DNA of 56,480 bases from Gemmatimonadales bacterium (GTDB taxonomy: Bacteria; Gemmatimonadota; Gemmatimonadetes; Gemmatimonadales; GWC2-71-9), in contig JAWKQM010000016.1 of the NCBI GenBank assembly GCA_041390145.1, positions 1-56,480 on the forward strand, given 5' to 3'. Below the pieces are notes generated by a model that was not told where the DNA came from, ran no database searches, and worked only from the letters and a program-made list of their open reading frames with translations. A program made the translations under genes and the position numbers. Positions within the stretch are counted from its first letter, which is position 1, and the number at the start of each line of letters is the position of its first letter. Positions 24,705 to 33,046 of the stretch are shown piece by piece.

Positions 24705-25244
24705 ATGCGAGGACGAGCGGTAGCCATGAGTGTGCTCACCGCCTGCGTGATGGCCAGTCCCGTCAAGGCGCAGCAGCACATGGTGGACCGACTGAGCGTG
24801 CGGGTCCGGAGCGGCGCCGACGATCTCAGGAAGGGCAGCAAGCTGCGTGTCTGGCTATTGCTCAGGAATGGAGACGTCCTCAACCGGAGTCCGGTTCCCA
24901 GCAAGAAGATCAGCGCACCGCTGCCGCTGAACTGCCGCACCGACGGCTACTGCGCCACCGTCCCGTCCTATACAAGTCGCTCGTATGAGCTCGTGCTCGA
25001 CCGCCAGGTGCCGCGCTCCGAGATCGACCGGGTGGTGCTCTCCTTTCAGGGGGGCAAGGAGTCGGTCTTTGACTCTCCGGACAACTGGGATCTTGCGGAG
25101 CTCGAGGTTCGGGCTCGCGTGCGGCAGCCCGACGGCCGCCAGGAGATGGTGACCCTGGTCCGTCTCAATGGATCACCTCTCTACCGCTTCCGCGACAACG
25201 AAAGCCACGAGTGGCCGGTCACGCGCGCCACGGTCCGGCCATGA
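24705..25244 (+). CDS. secreted DNW/PLYRF-family protein, member A (PLAT-like?)
   Basis: 179 residues with a signal peptide ending near VKAQQ. The mature part opens LSVRVRSGADDLRKGS, has two cysteines (77, 83), FDSPDNWDL at 122-130 and PLYRF at 158-162. These motifs recur in order in two other proteins of this region (29797 and 31928) and in degraded form in a third (33047), so they form one paralogous family. The arrangement of beta strands around 'V-x-V-x-T/S-G' and 'DNWxLxxLxV' recalls PLAT/LH2 sandwiches, but I cannot confirm that. GAGGT lies six bases upstream of the start. Operator site 1 precedes it. Function unknown; exported to the periplasm or beyond. Confidence 0.8.
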   Translation: MRGRAVAMSVLTACVMASPVKAQQHMVDRLSVRVRSGADDLRKGSKLRVWLLLRNGDVLNRSPVPSKKISAPLPLNCRTDGYCATVPSYTSRSYELVLDRQVPRSEIDRVVLSFQGGKESVFDSPDNWDLAELEVRARVRQPDGRQEMVTLVRLNGSPLYRFRDNESHEWPVTRATVRP

Positions 25245-25288
25245 ACGTCGGCGGGGTCCTCCTCCACCACATCGCAACCAAGAGTGCT

Positions 25289-25963
25289 ATGATGCGACGC
25301 TCCATCCACCTCTGCATCGGCTTGGGCTTGTTGGCCGTAGCCCATCTCTCGGCCCAATCCACGCCGACCACAAAGAAACCGACCAAGTCACCGGACCTTA
25401 CGGTGAGTGCCGACGTGGCAAGCGCCATTCAGGCCAATGAGGCGCTCGCCCGGAAGATCGGCACGATCAGCGCGCCTCCCCCGATCACCAGTACCAACGC
25501 GCTGCGAGGCCTCGACGTGACACCCTCCCAGCTCAAGGCGGGGCGGTCGGTCCGGTTCACGCCAGAGGCGCTGCAAAGTCGGGACGGCTACCTCACCCTC
25601 TGGGACGTCACCTTGATTCGTGGCAGGTCGAACAAGTACGTCGGGTACGCGGCCGCCAATAGCCCCGGGCGCCGAGGAGGGGCCACCATCGACTTCGAGG
25701 CCCCGCCGGGCCATCGCTACCTGGTCGACTTCGCGGTGGAAGGGGAGCACGCAGGGTACCCGGATGTGTTCAATATGCAGTTGTCCATCTGTGGTTCCAG
25801 AACTCAACAGGTGGAGAGTGACGCTGGACACATTGCGATCCTCGTGAGCCAGCCAACGGCCCGGCGCTGCCAGGTTTCCCTGAGCCGCCGACCATACGAC
25901 CCGACCCGCCGAGCGTATGATGGCTGGACCTTCTTCTATGTCGAGGTGACGCCGTTGCCGTGA
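25289..25963 (+). CDS. secreted protein of unknown function
   Basis: 224 residues. The signal peptide MMRRSIHLCIGLGLLAVAHL is followed by SAQ. The mature part has no motif I recognise. It is strand-rich after residue 65, with two cysteines late in the protein (in LSICGSR and TARRCQV) that could form a disulfide. I chose 25289 because the signal peptide starts there. An ATG at 25241 overlaps the upstream stop as ATGA and would add 16 residues, so it is a real alternative. The gene lies between family member A and the sensor kinase, on the same strand, so it is probably part of the same transcript. Confidence 0.7.
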   Translation: MMRRSIHLCIGLGLLAVAHLSAQSTPTTKKPTKSPDLTVSADVASAIQANEALARKIGTISAPPPITSTNALRGLDVTPSQLKAGRSVRFTPEALQSRDGYLTLWDVTLIRGRSNKYVGYAAANSPGRRGGATIDFEAPPGHRYLVDFAVEGEHAGYPDVFNMQLSICGSRTQQVESDAGHIAILVSQPTARRCQVSLSRRPYDPTRRAYDGWTFFYVEVTPLP

Positions 25964-26063
25964 GCCAGACGGAGCATTGGCCGATTCTCCGCCCGAGTGC
26001 TATGGTTTGGTGACGGACGGCCGCGAGGGGTCCATTCAACTCAGGCAAGATCCAGTCTCTCCC

Positions 26064-28955
26064 ATGCGCCCCCACACCCGCCTTCCACCTGGGCGGGTGC
26101 GGTGGATCCGTAGTGCCCTCCTTCTCCCAACGGTCCTCGCACTCTGCACACACGTCCTTCCGGCGCAGTCTCGGCTTGTGCGCCGCATCGACGCCGCCGA
26201 CGGCCTCCTCACCGGGGGCGTGCGTTCCATTGCTCAGGACAGCGTCGGCTTCATCTGGCTCGGCACGGTTGGCGGCCTGCACCGGTGGGACGGAAACCGG
26301 CTGGTCCACTGGGCACCGCATCAACTTCGTGGATGGGTCAACCAGATCGTGGCCTGTCCCGACGGGCAGCTTTTTGCCCTCGAGGAGCCGGGCCGCGTCT
26401 GGCAAATCACCACCGACAGCGCAGTCGGCGTTCCGGCACCGGCGGACCACATCGAGACGGGGCCCGTGACCTTCGGCTGCGACGCCACGAGCCACCTCTG
26501 GCTCGCCAACTGGGACCAGGTCTGGCAACGCACCACCACGGCCGGATGGGTGGAGATGCTGCCTGGGACCATGCGCGGTCAGCTGGTCGAGGTGCTGAGC
26601 GATCCCACACAGGATGGCGCATGGCTGGGCACGCGCAGCGCCGTCTGGCATCTGGATGGCGATGGCACCGTCCACCGGGTCGCCCAGGTGCCGCGCGCTG
26701 TAGTGGTCTCGGTATCTGCCGAGGGCGACACCCTGATCCTGTCGAGGACGGGGGCACTCTGGCGCGTCAGCGGGAACGCGCTGACCAAGGTGTATGAGGT
26801 TCCCGGAAGAGGCATCGGTCTCGTCCGCCGCGGCGCCTCCGTCTACGCATCCCATGATCGGTATCTGGTCCGGGTCGGGGCTTCTGAGCCGCCGATCGTG
26901 GTGGGCCCGGACGAGATTCCGGAGGGCGGCGGCCCCCTGCTGCTCGACCGGGAGGGCAGTCTCTGGCTCGCGACGCCGAACGGGGTACTGCAGTTCTCCG
27001 AACCGGAGACACTGCTCTGGACCGGACGACACGGCCTGCCCTCCGCCTTCACCCGGTACCTCGCGCGCCAGGACGAGCGAATCTGGGTGACGACCTGGCA
27101 GGGTACCGGATTCGTGGAACGCTCAGGGCAAGGCTGGCGGGCAACGACCGCCGACCAGTGGCCTTCAAGTTCGGGGCTCGCGGTCGACGGACAGGGGACG
27201 CTCTGGATTGCCACTGCCACCGGAGTGCATGAGGTACGCAATGGCCGGGCAGAGGCGACCCACCCTTGGGGCGTCCCCACGATGCAGTTCCAATCCGAGC
27301 CGCTGCCTGCCGGCGGCGTCTGGATGGCGACGAATCGAGGGCTCGTCACCGCGCACTCCTCGGATGGCAACGGGCCGGTTCGTCTCGTGGAGACACCGAT
27401 TGGCGGCACACTTCTCCGCGTGAAACGCATGCGCAGCGGGGTCGTGTGGCTGGTGGGCGGCGAGCGCGTCTGCCACACCCGCGCGCCGGTGGAGAGCTGG
27501 GTATCAGTCGAGTGGATCTGCGAAGACGTGCCCGGTGCCGTGGAACTGCGAGGTATCGCCGAGCTACCCGATGGCGGGGTCTGGCTGGCGTCGTCCCGCA
27601 GCGGAGTGCACGCCCGGCGAGGTGGCGCGTGGGTGCCCCTGCCAGGCAACGCGGATCTTCCATCCCGGTCGGTGCTCGGCCTCGAGCCCGCGCCCTCAGG
27701 CGGCATCTGGGTCTATGGTCATGGGATGGCGCTCCGGGTCCGTCCCGACAGCACCCGCCCCGAGGGCTGGGAGGTGCTCGAATCGGTCACGGCGTGGCAG
27801 GGGGTGCCGGCCAACGTCTTTTCCGATCTCCTGGAGGAAGCCGACGGTACGCTCTGGCTGGCCACCGCCATGGGCGTGGCGCGGGTTCCCGCCGCGGCCC
27901 GCACCATTCCCGAGCTCGCGCCCCGGGTCGCCCTGGTGGAGGCGAGGGTGGACGCCGACCTCGTCTCACCCGACAGCGAACCGGTGCTCCCCTTTCGTCA
28001 CCACCGGCTCGAGGTCCGATTTGCGGCGATGAGCTATCGTGCGCCGTCGTTGCTGCGCTACCAGGTGCGCCTCCTCCCAGATGAGACCTGGACCGATGTA
28101 CGCGGCGAACCATCCTTTCGCTGGATCGACTTGCCGCGGGGCGACTATCGTGCCGAGGTGCGCGCCTCCCTCGACGGCCGGATCTGGTCGGCAGAGACCG
28201 GGGGCTTCGCCTTTTCGGTGCGCGGGCCGTGGTACCTCGAACCGTGGAGCCTCCTGCTTGGGGCCCTGCTCCTCCTTGGAGCAGCTGGCGCTGCGTATCG
28301 GGCTCGTGTAGGAGTTCTGCTGGAAATGGAGCGCCAGCGCACCCGGATCGCCATGGACTTGCACGACGAACTGGGTTCTGGGCTGGGAGGCGTGGGAATC
28401 CTCGCGGGTGTATTGGCGGAGGGAACACCCGATGAGCCGGAGCGTCGACGACTGGCGCGGCAGGTCATGCACATCAGCGAGGAGCTTGGCACTGCCCTCT
28501 CAGACATCGTCTGGTCGCTCGACCCTCGCGACGGCACACTCAGCGAGCTCGGGGCGCGGCTGCGGGAGCACGGAACGCGACTCTTCGCAACGGGTGAGGC
28601 ACAGTTTCGAGTCGACTTGCCGGACCCGTGGCCCCAGCTCCAGCTCAATTCGACCGTGCGCCGAAGCCTGCTGTTGGTGGGCCTCGAAGCGCTGCACAAC
28701 GTTTCTCGTCATGCCTCGGCCTCGGAGGTGTCGCTCGCGCTCCGGCTCACGGACGACCAGCTGGAGCTCATCGTCGAAGACAACGGGAGCGGACTGCCGA
28801 ACGGCGGAGCCCCATCCTCGACGGCCGGGCGCGGACTGACCAGCATGGCGAGGCGGGCGACGGAGGCCGGAGGCCGACTCGACCTCGACTCCCGGCCCGG
28901 TGGAGGCACCATCGTCCGGTTCGTGGTGCCCCGACGCTCACTGTCCCGTTCCTAG
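26064..28955 (+). CDS. propeller-type sensor histidine kinase
   Basis: 963 residues. A signal or anchor segment (residues 17-35, ending LPAQ) is followed by a long extracytoplasmic region (about 36-620). This has repeated 'GxIWxGT/LWxAT' blades of the two-component-regulator propeller type. A Y_Y_Y-like domain comes next (about 640-715), then one transmembrane helix (728-745), a HisKA_3 dimerisation domain with phospho-acceptor His767 (MDLHDELGSG) and a HATPase_c domain with N-box Asn879 and the GRGLTSM segment. No receiver domain is fused. The cognate regulator is the NarL/LuxR-type gene 106 bp downstream. Kinases of this form often sense polysaccharides or other surface polymers. The 26064 start keeps the signal peptide close to the N-terminus. 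Confidence 0.9.
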   Translation: MRPHTRLPPGRVRWIRSALLLPTVLALCTHVLPAQSRLVRRIDAADGLLTGGVRSIAQDSVGFIWLGTVGGLHRWDGNRLVHWAPHQLRGWVNQIVACPDGQLFALEEPGRVWQITTDSAVGVPAPADHIETGPVTFGCDATSHLWLANWDQVWQRTTTAGWVEMLPGTMRGQLVEVLSDPTQDGAWLGTRSAVWHLDGDGTVHRVAQVPRAVVVSVSAEGDTLILSRTGALWRVSGNALTKVYEVPGRGIGLVRRGASVYASHDRYLVRVGASEPPIVVGPDEIPEGGGPLLLDREGSLWLATPNGVLQFSEPETLLWTGRHGLPSAFTRYLARQDERIWVTTWQGTGFVERSGQGWRATTADQWPSSSGLAVDGQGTLWIATATGVHEVRNGRAEATHPWGVPTMQFQSEPLPAGGVWMATNRGLVTAHSSDGNGPVRLVETPIGGTLLRVKRMRSGVVWLVGGERVCHTRAPVESWVSVEWICEDVPGAVELRGIAELPDGGVWLASSRSGVHARRGGAWVPLPGNADLPSRSVLGLEPAPSGGIWVYGHGMALRVRPDSTRPEGWEVLESVTAWQGVPANVFSDLLEEADGTLWLATAMGVARVPAAARTIPELAPRVALVEARVDADLVSPDSEPVLPFRHHRLEVRFAAMSYRAPSLLRYQVRLLPDETWTDVRGEPSFRWIDLPRGDYRAEVRASLDGRIWSAETGGFAFSVRGPWYLEPWSLLLGALLLLGAAGAAYRARVGVLLEMERQRTRIAMDLHDELGSGLGGVGILAGVLAEGTPDEPERRRLARQVMHISEELGTALSDIVWSLDPRDGTLSELGARLREHGTRLFATGEAQFRVDLPDPWPQLQLNSTVRRSLLLVGLEALHNVSRHASASEVSLALRLTDDQLELIVEDNGSGLPNGGAPSSTAGRGLTSMARRATEAGGRLDLDSRPGGGTIVRFVVPRRSLSRS

Positions 28956-28968
28956 GCGTGCCAACCGC

Positions 28969-28990
28969 CCATCACACGATCATGCGAGGG
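28969..28990 (+). promoter_or_regulatory. operator-like inverted repeat, site 2
   Basis: The core ATCACACGATCATGCGA matches site 1 at 19 of 22 positions over the whole element. It lies just after the sensor kinase stop and 71 bp before the response regulator start. TAGACT (29011-29016) is a candidate -10 exactly 20 bp downstream, the same spacing as at sites 1 and 3. That puts the element against the position of the -35 box, as for an activator. Autoregulation of the regulator operon is the simplest reading. Confidence 0.68.
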
Positions 28991-29061
28991 CGCAACCGCC
29001 CCCTGTGCCGTAGACTCCCTGCATGCTATCCACCATCCCTGTTGCGCACGAGCGACTGCCC

Positions 29062-29745
29062 ATGACGGTCCGGGTTGCCACGGTCGAAGACGACCGCCAC
29101 TACCGCTCCAGTCTGGAGACGCTCTTTGCCCATGCACGGGGGTTCGTGTTCGGGAGCGCCTTTCGCACGGCGGACGAGGCGCTGCTCTCAGCGTCCCAGT
29201 CTCACACACTCGCCGGCGGTCCGCCGTGGGACCTCCTCCTCATGGACCTTGCCCTCCCGGGCACTGACGGCATCACCGCCACCCGCCTGATGAAGGAGAT
29301 GCTGCCCGACGTCCCCGTCGTGGTGCTGACGGCCTTCGAAGACCCGCGCCGGGTCCTCGACGCCATCTGCAGCGGAGCCGACGGGTACCTGGTCAAGCGG
29401 GCGCCCGCGACAGAGATCCTCGGGGAGCTGCGCAGTATTCTCGCGGGTGGCGCCCCGCTCTCGTCGGGTGTGGCCAAGACGGTGCTGGAGTTACTCCGGG
29501 TGCAGGCCACTGCCCCGCCAAACCGTACCCTGCTCCCCATCGACAATGCCCAGCTTTCGCTGACCGAGCGGGAGCACGACGTGCTGCGCGGCCTCGGCAG
29601 CGGGCTGTCGTACAAGGAGATCGCCTCCGACCTCGATATCAGCATCGACACCGTCCGTACTCACGTGCGCCACCTCTACAGCAAGCTGCACGTCCGCAGC
29701 GTCGCACTCGCGGTACGCGTGGCACTGGAGCGCGGGTTGATCTGA
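29062..29745 (+). CDS. NarL/LuxR-family response regulator
   Basis: 227 residues. The receiver domain has the acidic pair Glu9-Asp10, phospho-acceptor Asp62 (LLLMDLALPG), Thr90 (VVLTAFED) and Lys112 (GYLVKRA), all the residues needed for phosphorylation. The C-terminal LuxR-type helix-turn-helix reads LTEREHDVLRGLGSG, then YKEIASDLDISIDTVRTHV. It pairs with the propeller kinase upstream. An in-frame ATG at 29023 is possible, but MTVRVATVEDD at 29062 is the standard receiver start. It is the first gene of a four-gene unit with two secreted-family proteins and a protease. The gap to the next gene is 51 bp. Confidence 0.92.
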   Translation: MTVRVATVEDDRHYRSSLETLFAHARGFVFGSAFRTADEALLSASQSHTLAGGPPWDLLLMDLALPGTDGITATRLMKEMLPDVPVVVLTAFEDPRRVLDAICSGADGYLVKRAPATEILGELRSILAGGAPLSSGVAKTVLELLRVQATAPPNRTLLPIDNAQLSLTEREHDVLRGLGSGLSYKEIASDLDISIDTVRTHVRHLYSKLHVRSVALAVRVALERGLI

Positions 29746-29784
29746 ATGCTCGCGGAGGTGCTGTTGACACCGCCTCCGAAACCC

Positions 29785-29790
29785 AAGGAG
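29785..29790 (+). promoter_or_regulatory. Shine-Dalgarno of secreted-family member B
   Basis: AAGGAG, six bases before ATG 29797, selects that start over an upstream in-frame ATG at 29746 and restores a normal signal peptide. Confidence 0.7.
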
Positions 29791-29796
29791 ACAACG

Positions 29797-30378
29797 ATGC
29801 GATTCCCCTGCGGCGCCATGGCGATGGCGTTGATCCTCGCCCAGCCCGCGGCGGCCCAAGTCAAGGTAGCCGGCCCGCCGGCCCAGACAGTCGATCAATC
29901 CTGGGAGGGAGCCACGGTTCAAAAGGTCAGAATCGTGGTCCAGACCGGAAGCGACGACCTGCGCGATGGTAGCTCCTTCGGGATCTTTCTCCAGTTGCGC
30001 GACGGGCGCCGTTTGCTGAAAGAGCGCCTCAACTGCCATCGCCAGGGCGGTGACTCGAAATGGCGGTGCAGAGGAATGGGAAACAACGTTCAGAGGTCCT
30101 TTGAATGGGTGCTGGTGGATTCTCTCCCGAAGGTCCGTGACATCCAGAGCGTTGGGGTCGGCTATTGGTCCGGTGGTGGCAACGCCTTTGATTCACCCGA
30201 CAACTGGAACATGCAGCGCCTCCAAGTCCAGGTGACTGCCCGGAAGGGCAACGGCCAGTTCGAGACCCGGGTGCTCTACAGCTGCACCAAGAACCCCCTC
30301 TATCGCTTCAAGGATTCGGGTGAATGGGAGAGTCCTCAGCTTGACCCAGGGACGCCCAACGCAGGAGCGTGTCGATGA
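29797..30378 (+). CDS. secreted DNW/PLYRF-family protein, member B (PLAT-like?)
   Basis: 193 residues with a signal peptide (MALILAQPAAAQ). The family motifs are at their clearest here: VRIVVQTGSDDLRDGS (44-59), cysteines 80 and 91, FDSPDNWNM (131-139), and PLYRFKD (167-173), with a tryptophan shortly after. Compared with members A and C, the order and spacing of motifs are preserved while the rest has diverged, which indicates old duplication. Translation of the downstream protease is coupled by an ATGA overlap. The role is unknown. Carbohydrate or lipid binding would fit a PLAT-like fold but is only a guess. Confidence 0.82.
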   Translation: MRFPCGAMAMALILAQPAAAQVKVAGPPAQTVDQSWEGATVQKVRIVVQTGSDDLRDGSSFGIFLQLRDGRRLLKERLNCHRQGGDSKWRCRGMGNNVQRSFEWVLVDSLPKVRDIQSVGVGYWSGGGNAFDSPDNWNMQRLQVQVTARKGNGQFETRVLYSCTKNPLYRFKDSGEWESPQLDPGTPNAGACR

Positions 30379-31931
30379 CGAAGTCGATCCGACGGTGCAA
30401 GTCGCGCCGTGCTTCGCTGCATGTTTGCGCAACGGTTGGGCTGAGCATGCTCCTCTCCCTCCCCGCCCAGGCACAGCAACCGGGCCGCGCTACTGCCGCA
30501 CTGAGCGGCGGACCGCACCGCCCGGACACCGACACCCCCGAGGCCAACGCCACCGTGTATGTCATGGCAACCGGCGCCTGTACCGGCACGCTGGTGGCAC
30601 CGCGCATCGTGCTCACCGCCGCGCACTGCGTGGATCATTCACCCGCGTCGGGGGCGCGCGTCACCCTTGACCAGTTCGGCAACTGGGAGACTCCCGGCAC
30701 CTGGTATCCGCTCGTCCAGTTCCCACGCGGGATCACCATTCATGTGGGTGCGGACCGGATGGCACCCCTCGAAATCGTCACGGCCAGTCGCTACAACGTG
30801 GCCGGGTACGCCGATGTCATCCTCCTGGGGCTCGACCAGGCGGTGCCCCCCGCTTCCGCCCGACCGGCACCAGTCTTGACCCGGACCGTCCCCCCCAACA
30901 ACCCGGCGGGATTCCTGCGCGGCAAGGCATTCTCGATGGTGGGCTGGGGTCAGATGGAGGGCGGCGCAATTCCCAGCCGCCGGCGAACCAATGAAGCCAC
31001 CTTCGCGAAGTATCCGAACACAAGCTTTTTTCCCGCCCCCCGGGGCAACCCCTTGCAGGCCGACGTGCTCGGCGTCGGCGGAACCGAGTTCAGCCCTGGC
31101 GACTCGGGTGGACCGCTGTACTGGCTGGATGATGAGGACGGGATCCGCTTCGTGATCGGTGTCGGCCAGGGCACCGAGCCCGGCGGCGGCCGATACTTTC
31201 TTACCTTTGCGCGCGGTGGCCTCGACGGGAAGGGAGATCCACGCCCCGACCTGGCCGCGTGGCTCGAGCGGGTGCTCCGGCCCTCAATGCACTGGGGTGG
31301 AGTGGGGAGAGCCCCGGCGCGGAGCGTGAGCCTCACCGCCTGCGCCGACCGACAGCTCTATATCCTGACCGCGGACGGGCACGTTCATTACAGCGCCGAT
31401 GGCGTCACCTGGGCCGACCAGGGGGCCCTCCCGGTCGACGGAGCCCATTCGCTCGCCTGCCAGGACGGTCAGATCTACCTCCTCGACCGGACCCGCCAGT
31501 TGATTCGGGTTCGGCGAGACAGCCGAGGACTCTGGCAGGCCGATCGCATCGGCCGGCCCGCGGCCGCGGCGTCGGTCGCGGCCCCCGCCGCGGGGCGCGC
31601 CGACGTCTTCTGGGCCTTGAACGACGACAAGACCCTCTGGAAGAACCTGCACGGTGGCGCGGACAGCAAGTGGGTTCGCGTCGGGAAGCCGCAGAATGCG
31701 CGGCTCATCGCAGCCACCCGCGGGGTGGTGTATGCCCTCAACACCGACAACAGCATCTGGATAAATCAGGCCGATGGGCACGACGGTCAGTGGCTTCGAG
31801 TGGGGCAACTCGGCAACGTGGCCGCCTGGAGTATCGTGGAGGCCGACGGCACCGGCGTGATTGCACCATTCGCGCTGCTTCGGGACGGCAACGTGGTCCG
31901 CGGCAACCTGGCGGCGGCGGTGCCCAGGTGA
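30375..31931 (+). CDS. secreted trypsin-like serine protease with tectonin-like C-terminus
   Basis: 518 residues with signal peptide (LSMLLSLPAQAQQ). The S1 protease domain has the complete triad: His84 in VLTAAHC, Asp147 in YADVILLGL, Ser244 in PGDSGGP. From about residue 300, short repeats of the form 'vyALNxDxsIWxNxxxxxxxWxrVG' occur at least twice in good form, and weaker copies precede them. This is the pattern of tectonin/tachylectin-type propeller lectins, or similar repeat folds. AGGAG at 30363-30367 and the ATGA overlap set the start. GTGA overlap couples it to member C. The combination suggests a protease that is anchored to, or targeted by, glycans. Substrate unknown. Confidence 0.87.
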   Translation: MTKSIRRCKSRRASLHVCATVGLSMLLSLPAQAQQPGRATAALSGGPHRPDTDTPEANATVYVMATGACTGTLVAPRIVLTAAHCVDHSPASGARVTLDQFGNWETPGTWYPLVQFPRGITIHVGADRMAPLEIVTASRYNVAGYADVILLGLDQAVPPASARPAPVLTRTVPPNNPAGFLRGKAFSMVGWGQMEGGAIPSRRRTNEATFAKYPNTSFFPAPRGNPLQADVLGVGGTEFSPGDSGGPLYWLDDEDGIRFVIGVGQGTEPGGGRYFLTFARGGLDGKGDPRPDLAAWLERVLRPSMHWGGVGRAPARSVSLTACADRQLYILTADGHVHYSADGVTWADQGALPVDGAHSLACQDGQIYLLDRTRQLIRVRRDSRGLWQADRIGRPAAAASVAAPAAGRADVFWALNDDKTLWKNLHGGADSKWVRVGKPQNARLIAATRGVVYALNTDNSIWINQADGHDGQWLRVGQLGNVAAWSIVEADGTGVIAPFALLRDGNVVRGNLAAAVPR

Positions 31932-32596
31932 GGGCCGTCCGCGAAGTGCCCTTGGTGGCCGTTTTCTTGGGCAGTCTCGTCACCCTGCCCCTCGCGGGGC
32001 AAGCTGGCCCCCCGCTCCAACAGTCCACCGATCGCGTACCGGTCTGGGGCATCGACCAGCTGCGGGTGACGGTACACACGGGCGACGACAACTTGCGCAG
32101 TGGTGCCGGTTTCCGCCTGGTACTTGAGATGAAGAACGGGACGCGCCTGGTCAGCCCGTACTTGAACTGCGGCGAGTACGCCCCCCGTTCGAAGCATTGT
32201 GAGCAGCTCCGGGACCGGACGACGGCATCATTCGACTGGAACGTCAACGGACGGGCTTTGCTGGAGGATGTCTGGCGTATCGTCGTGGAGTTTCGGGGCC
32301 CCGGCCAGCCCCCGTTCGAGTCCGGGGACAACTGGAACCTCAATCGCCTCGAAATCGCGGCCGTCTACCGCCCGGCGCGGGGAGGACGTGATGTGCACGT
32401 CGTGTACGACTCCACGGCTCGCCCCCTGTACCGATTCAAGGAAGTGGATTCCTGGACCATTGCCCGTTTGCGGCCGTTCACCGCCCCGGACTCCGTCCGC
32501 GCCGCTCCCAAGACTGTTACCGGCAAGGTGAGCGTCCCGGTGCAAACCAAGACGCGCACACCGAAGCCCAAGCCACCTCCGGGGCCCACTCCCTGA
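31928..32596 (+). CDS. secreted DNW/PLYRF-family protein, member C (PLAT-like?)
   Basis: 222 residues from GTG at 31928, whose GTGA overlap with the protease stop and the signal peptide that follows (VFLGSLVTLPLAGQ) fix the start. The family motifs are LRVTVHTGDDNLRSG (45-59), cysteines 81 and 91, ESGDNWNLNRLEI (131-143), and PLYRFKE (166-172). After the domain there is a Pro/Lys/Thr-rich tail (about 185-222) absent from A and B, perhaps a linker or surface-interaction segment. It is the last gene of the response-regulator unit; a strong hairpin follows. Confidence 0.8.
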   Translation: MRAVREVPLVAVFLGSLVTLPLAGQAGPPLQQSTDRVPVWGIDQLRVTVHTGDDNLRSGAGFRLVLEMKNGTRLVSPYLNCGEYAPRSKHCEQLRDRTTASFDWNVNGRALLEDVWRIVVEFRGPGQPPFESGDNWNLNRLEIAAVYRPARGGRDVHVVYDSTARPLYRFKEVDSWTIARLRPFTAPDSVRAAPKTVTGKVSVPVQTKTRTPKPKPPPGPTP

Positions 32597-32599
32597 ACG

Positions 32600-32626
32600 G
32601 GCGGGGGCACAGTCAGCGCCCCCGCC
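32600..32626. terminator. bidirectional hairpin terminator candidate
   Basis: GGCGGGGGC (32600-32608) and GCCCCCGCC (32618-32626) make a perfect 9-bp stem with a 9-base loop. It lies four bases past the stop of member C and contains the stop of the convergent minus-strand gene in its loop. No T-tract follows on either side. Confidence 0.5.
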
Positions 32627-33044
32627 ACTCCCGTGTCTCACGCCAGATGACCGTGGGGTCGGTCGCGGTCGAGTAGAAATCAGGACAGCGCCCGTCGCCC
32701 CTGCCCGTGATGCCGCCGCTTGGCGCACAGATCCGAACCTGGGATGCGCTATAGACGTATCCGAACTGGTCACAGCAGGGACTCGGCACGGAATAGACGG
32801 GCTCCCCCTTGTACATGTATCGCATGATGGTCCCCGGCGGGTTCTGGACCGGTGCGCGCTGCAGCCGGGCAATGAGGCTGTCGATCCACGCCGGATTGCC
32901 CGAGTCGCTCGCGGGCGTCGAAAGGGGCGGCGGCGGGGCCGGGGAATCCACCACCTGGTCTGCGACCGTGTCCTGCTGTGCCGATACACAGGCAGCGCAC
33001 GCGGACCAGACGAGCCCACCGATCAGGACAGCCACGGCCCGCAT
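32613..33044 (-). CDS. small secreted protein, DUF6970-like
   Basis: 143 residues with a hydrophobic signal (LIGGLVWSACAACVSAQ). The mature part contains 'MYKGEPVYSVPSPCCDQFGYVYS', split by eye as YKGEPVYSVPSPCCDQ and nearby VRICAPSGGITGRGDGRCPDF. I recall this pattern from a family of small secreted bacterial proteins filed as DUF6970. Three or four cysteines suggest disulfides. The start ATG 33044 lies two bases after the stop of member D on the same strand, so the two are co-transcribed. Function is unknown. The family name is from memory and should be checked. Confidence 0.7.
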   Translation of the reverse strand: MRAVAVLIGGLVWSACAACVSAQQDTVADQVVDSPAPPPPLSTPASDSGNPAWIDSLIARLQRAPVQNPPGTIMRYMYKGEPVYSVPSPCCDQFGYVYSASQVRICAPSGGITGRGDGRCPDFYSTATDPTVIWRETREWRGR

Positions 33045-33046
33045 CA

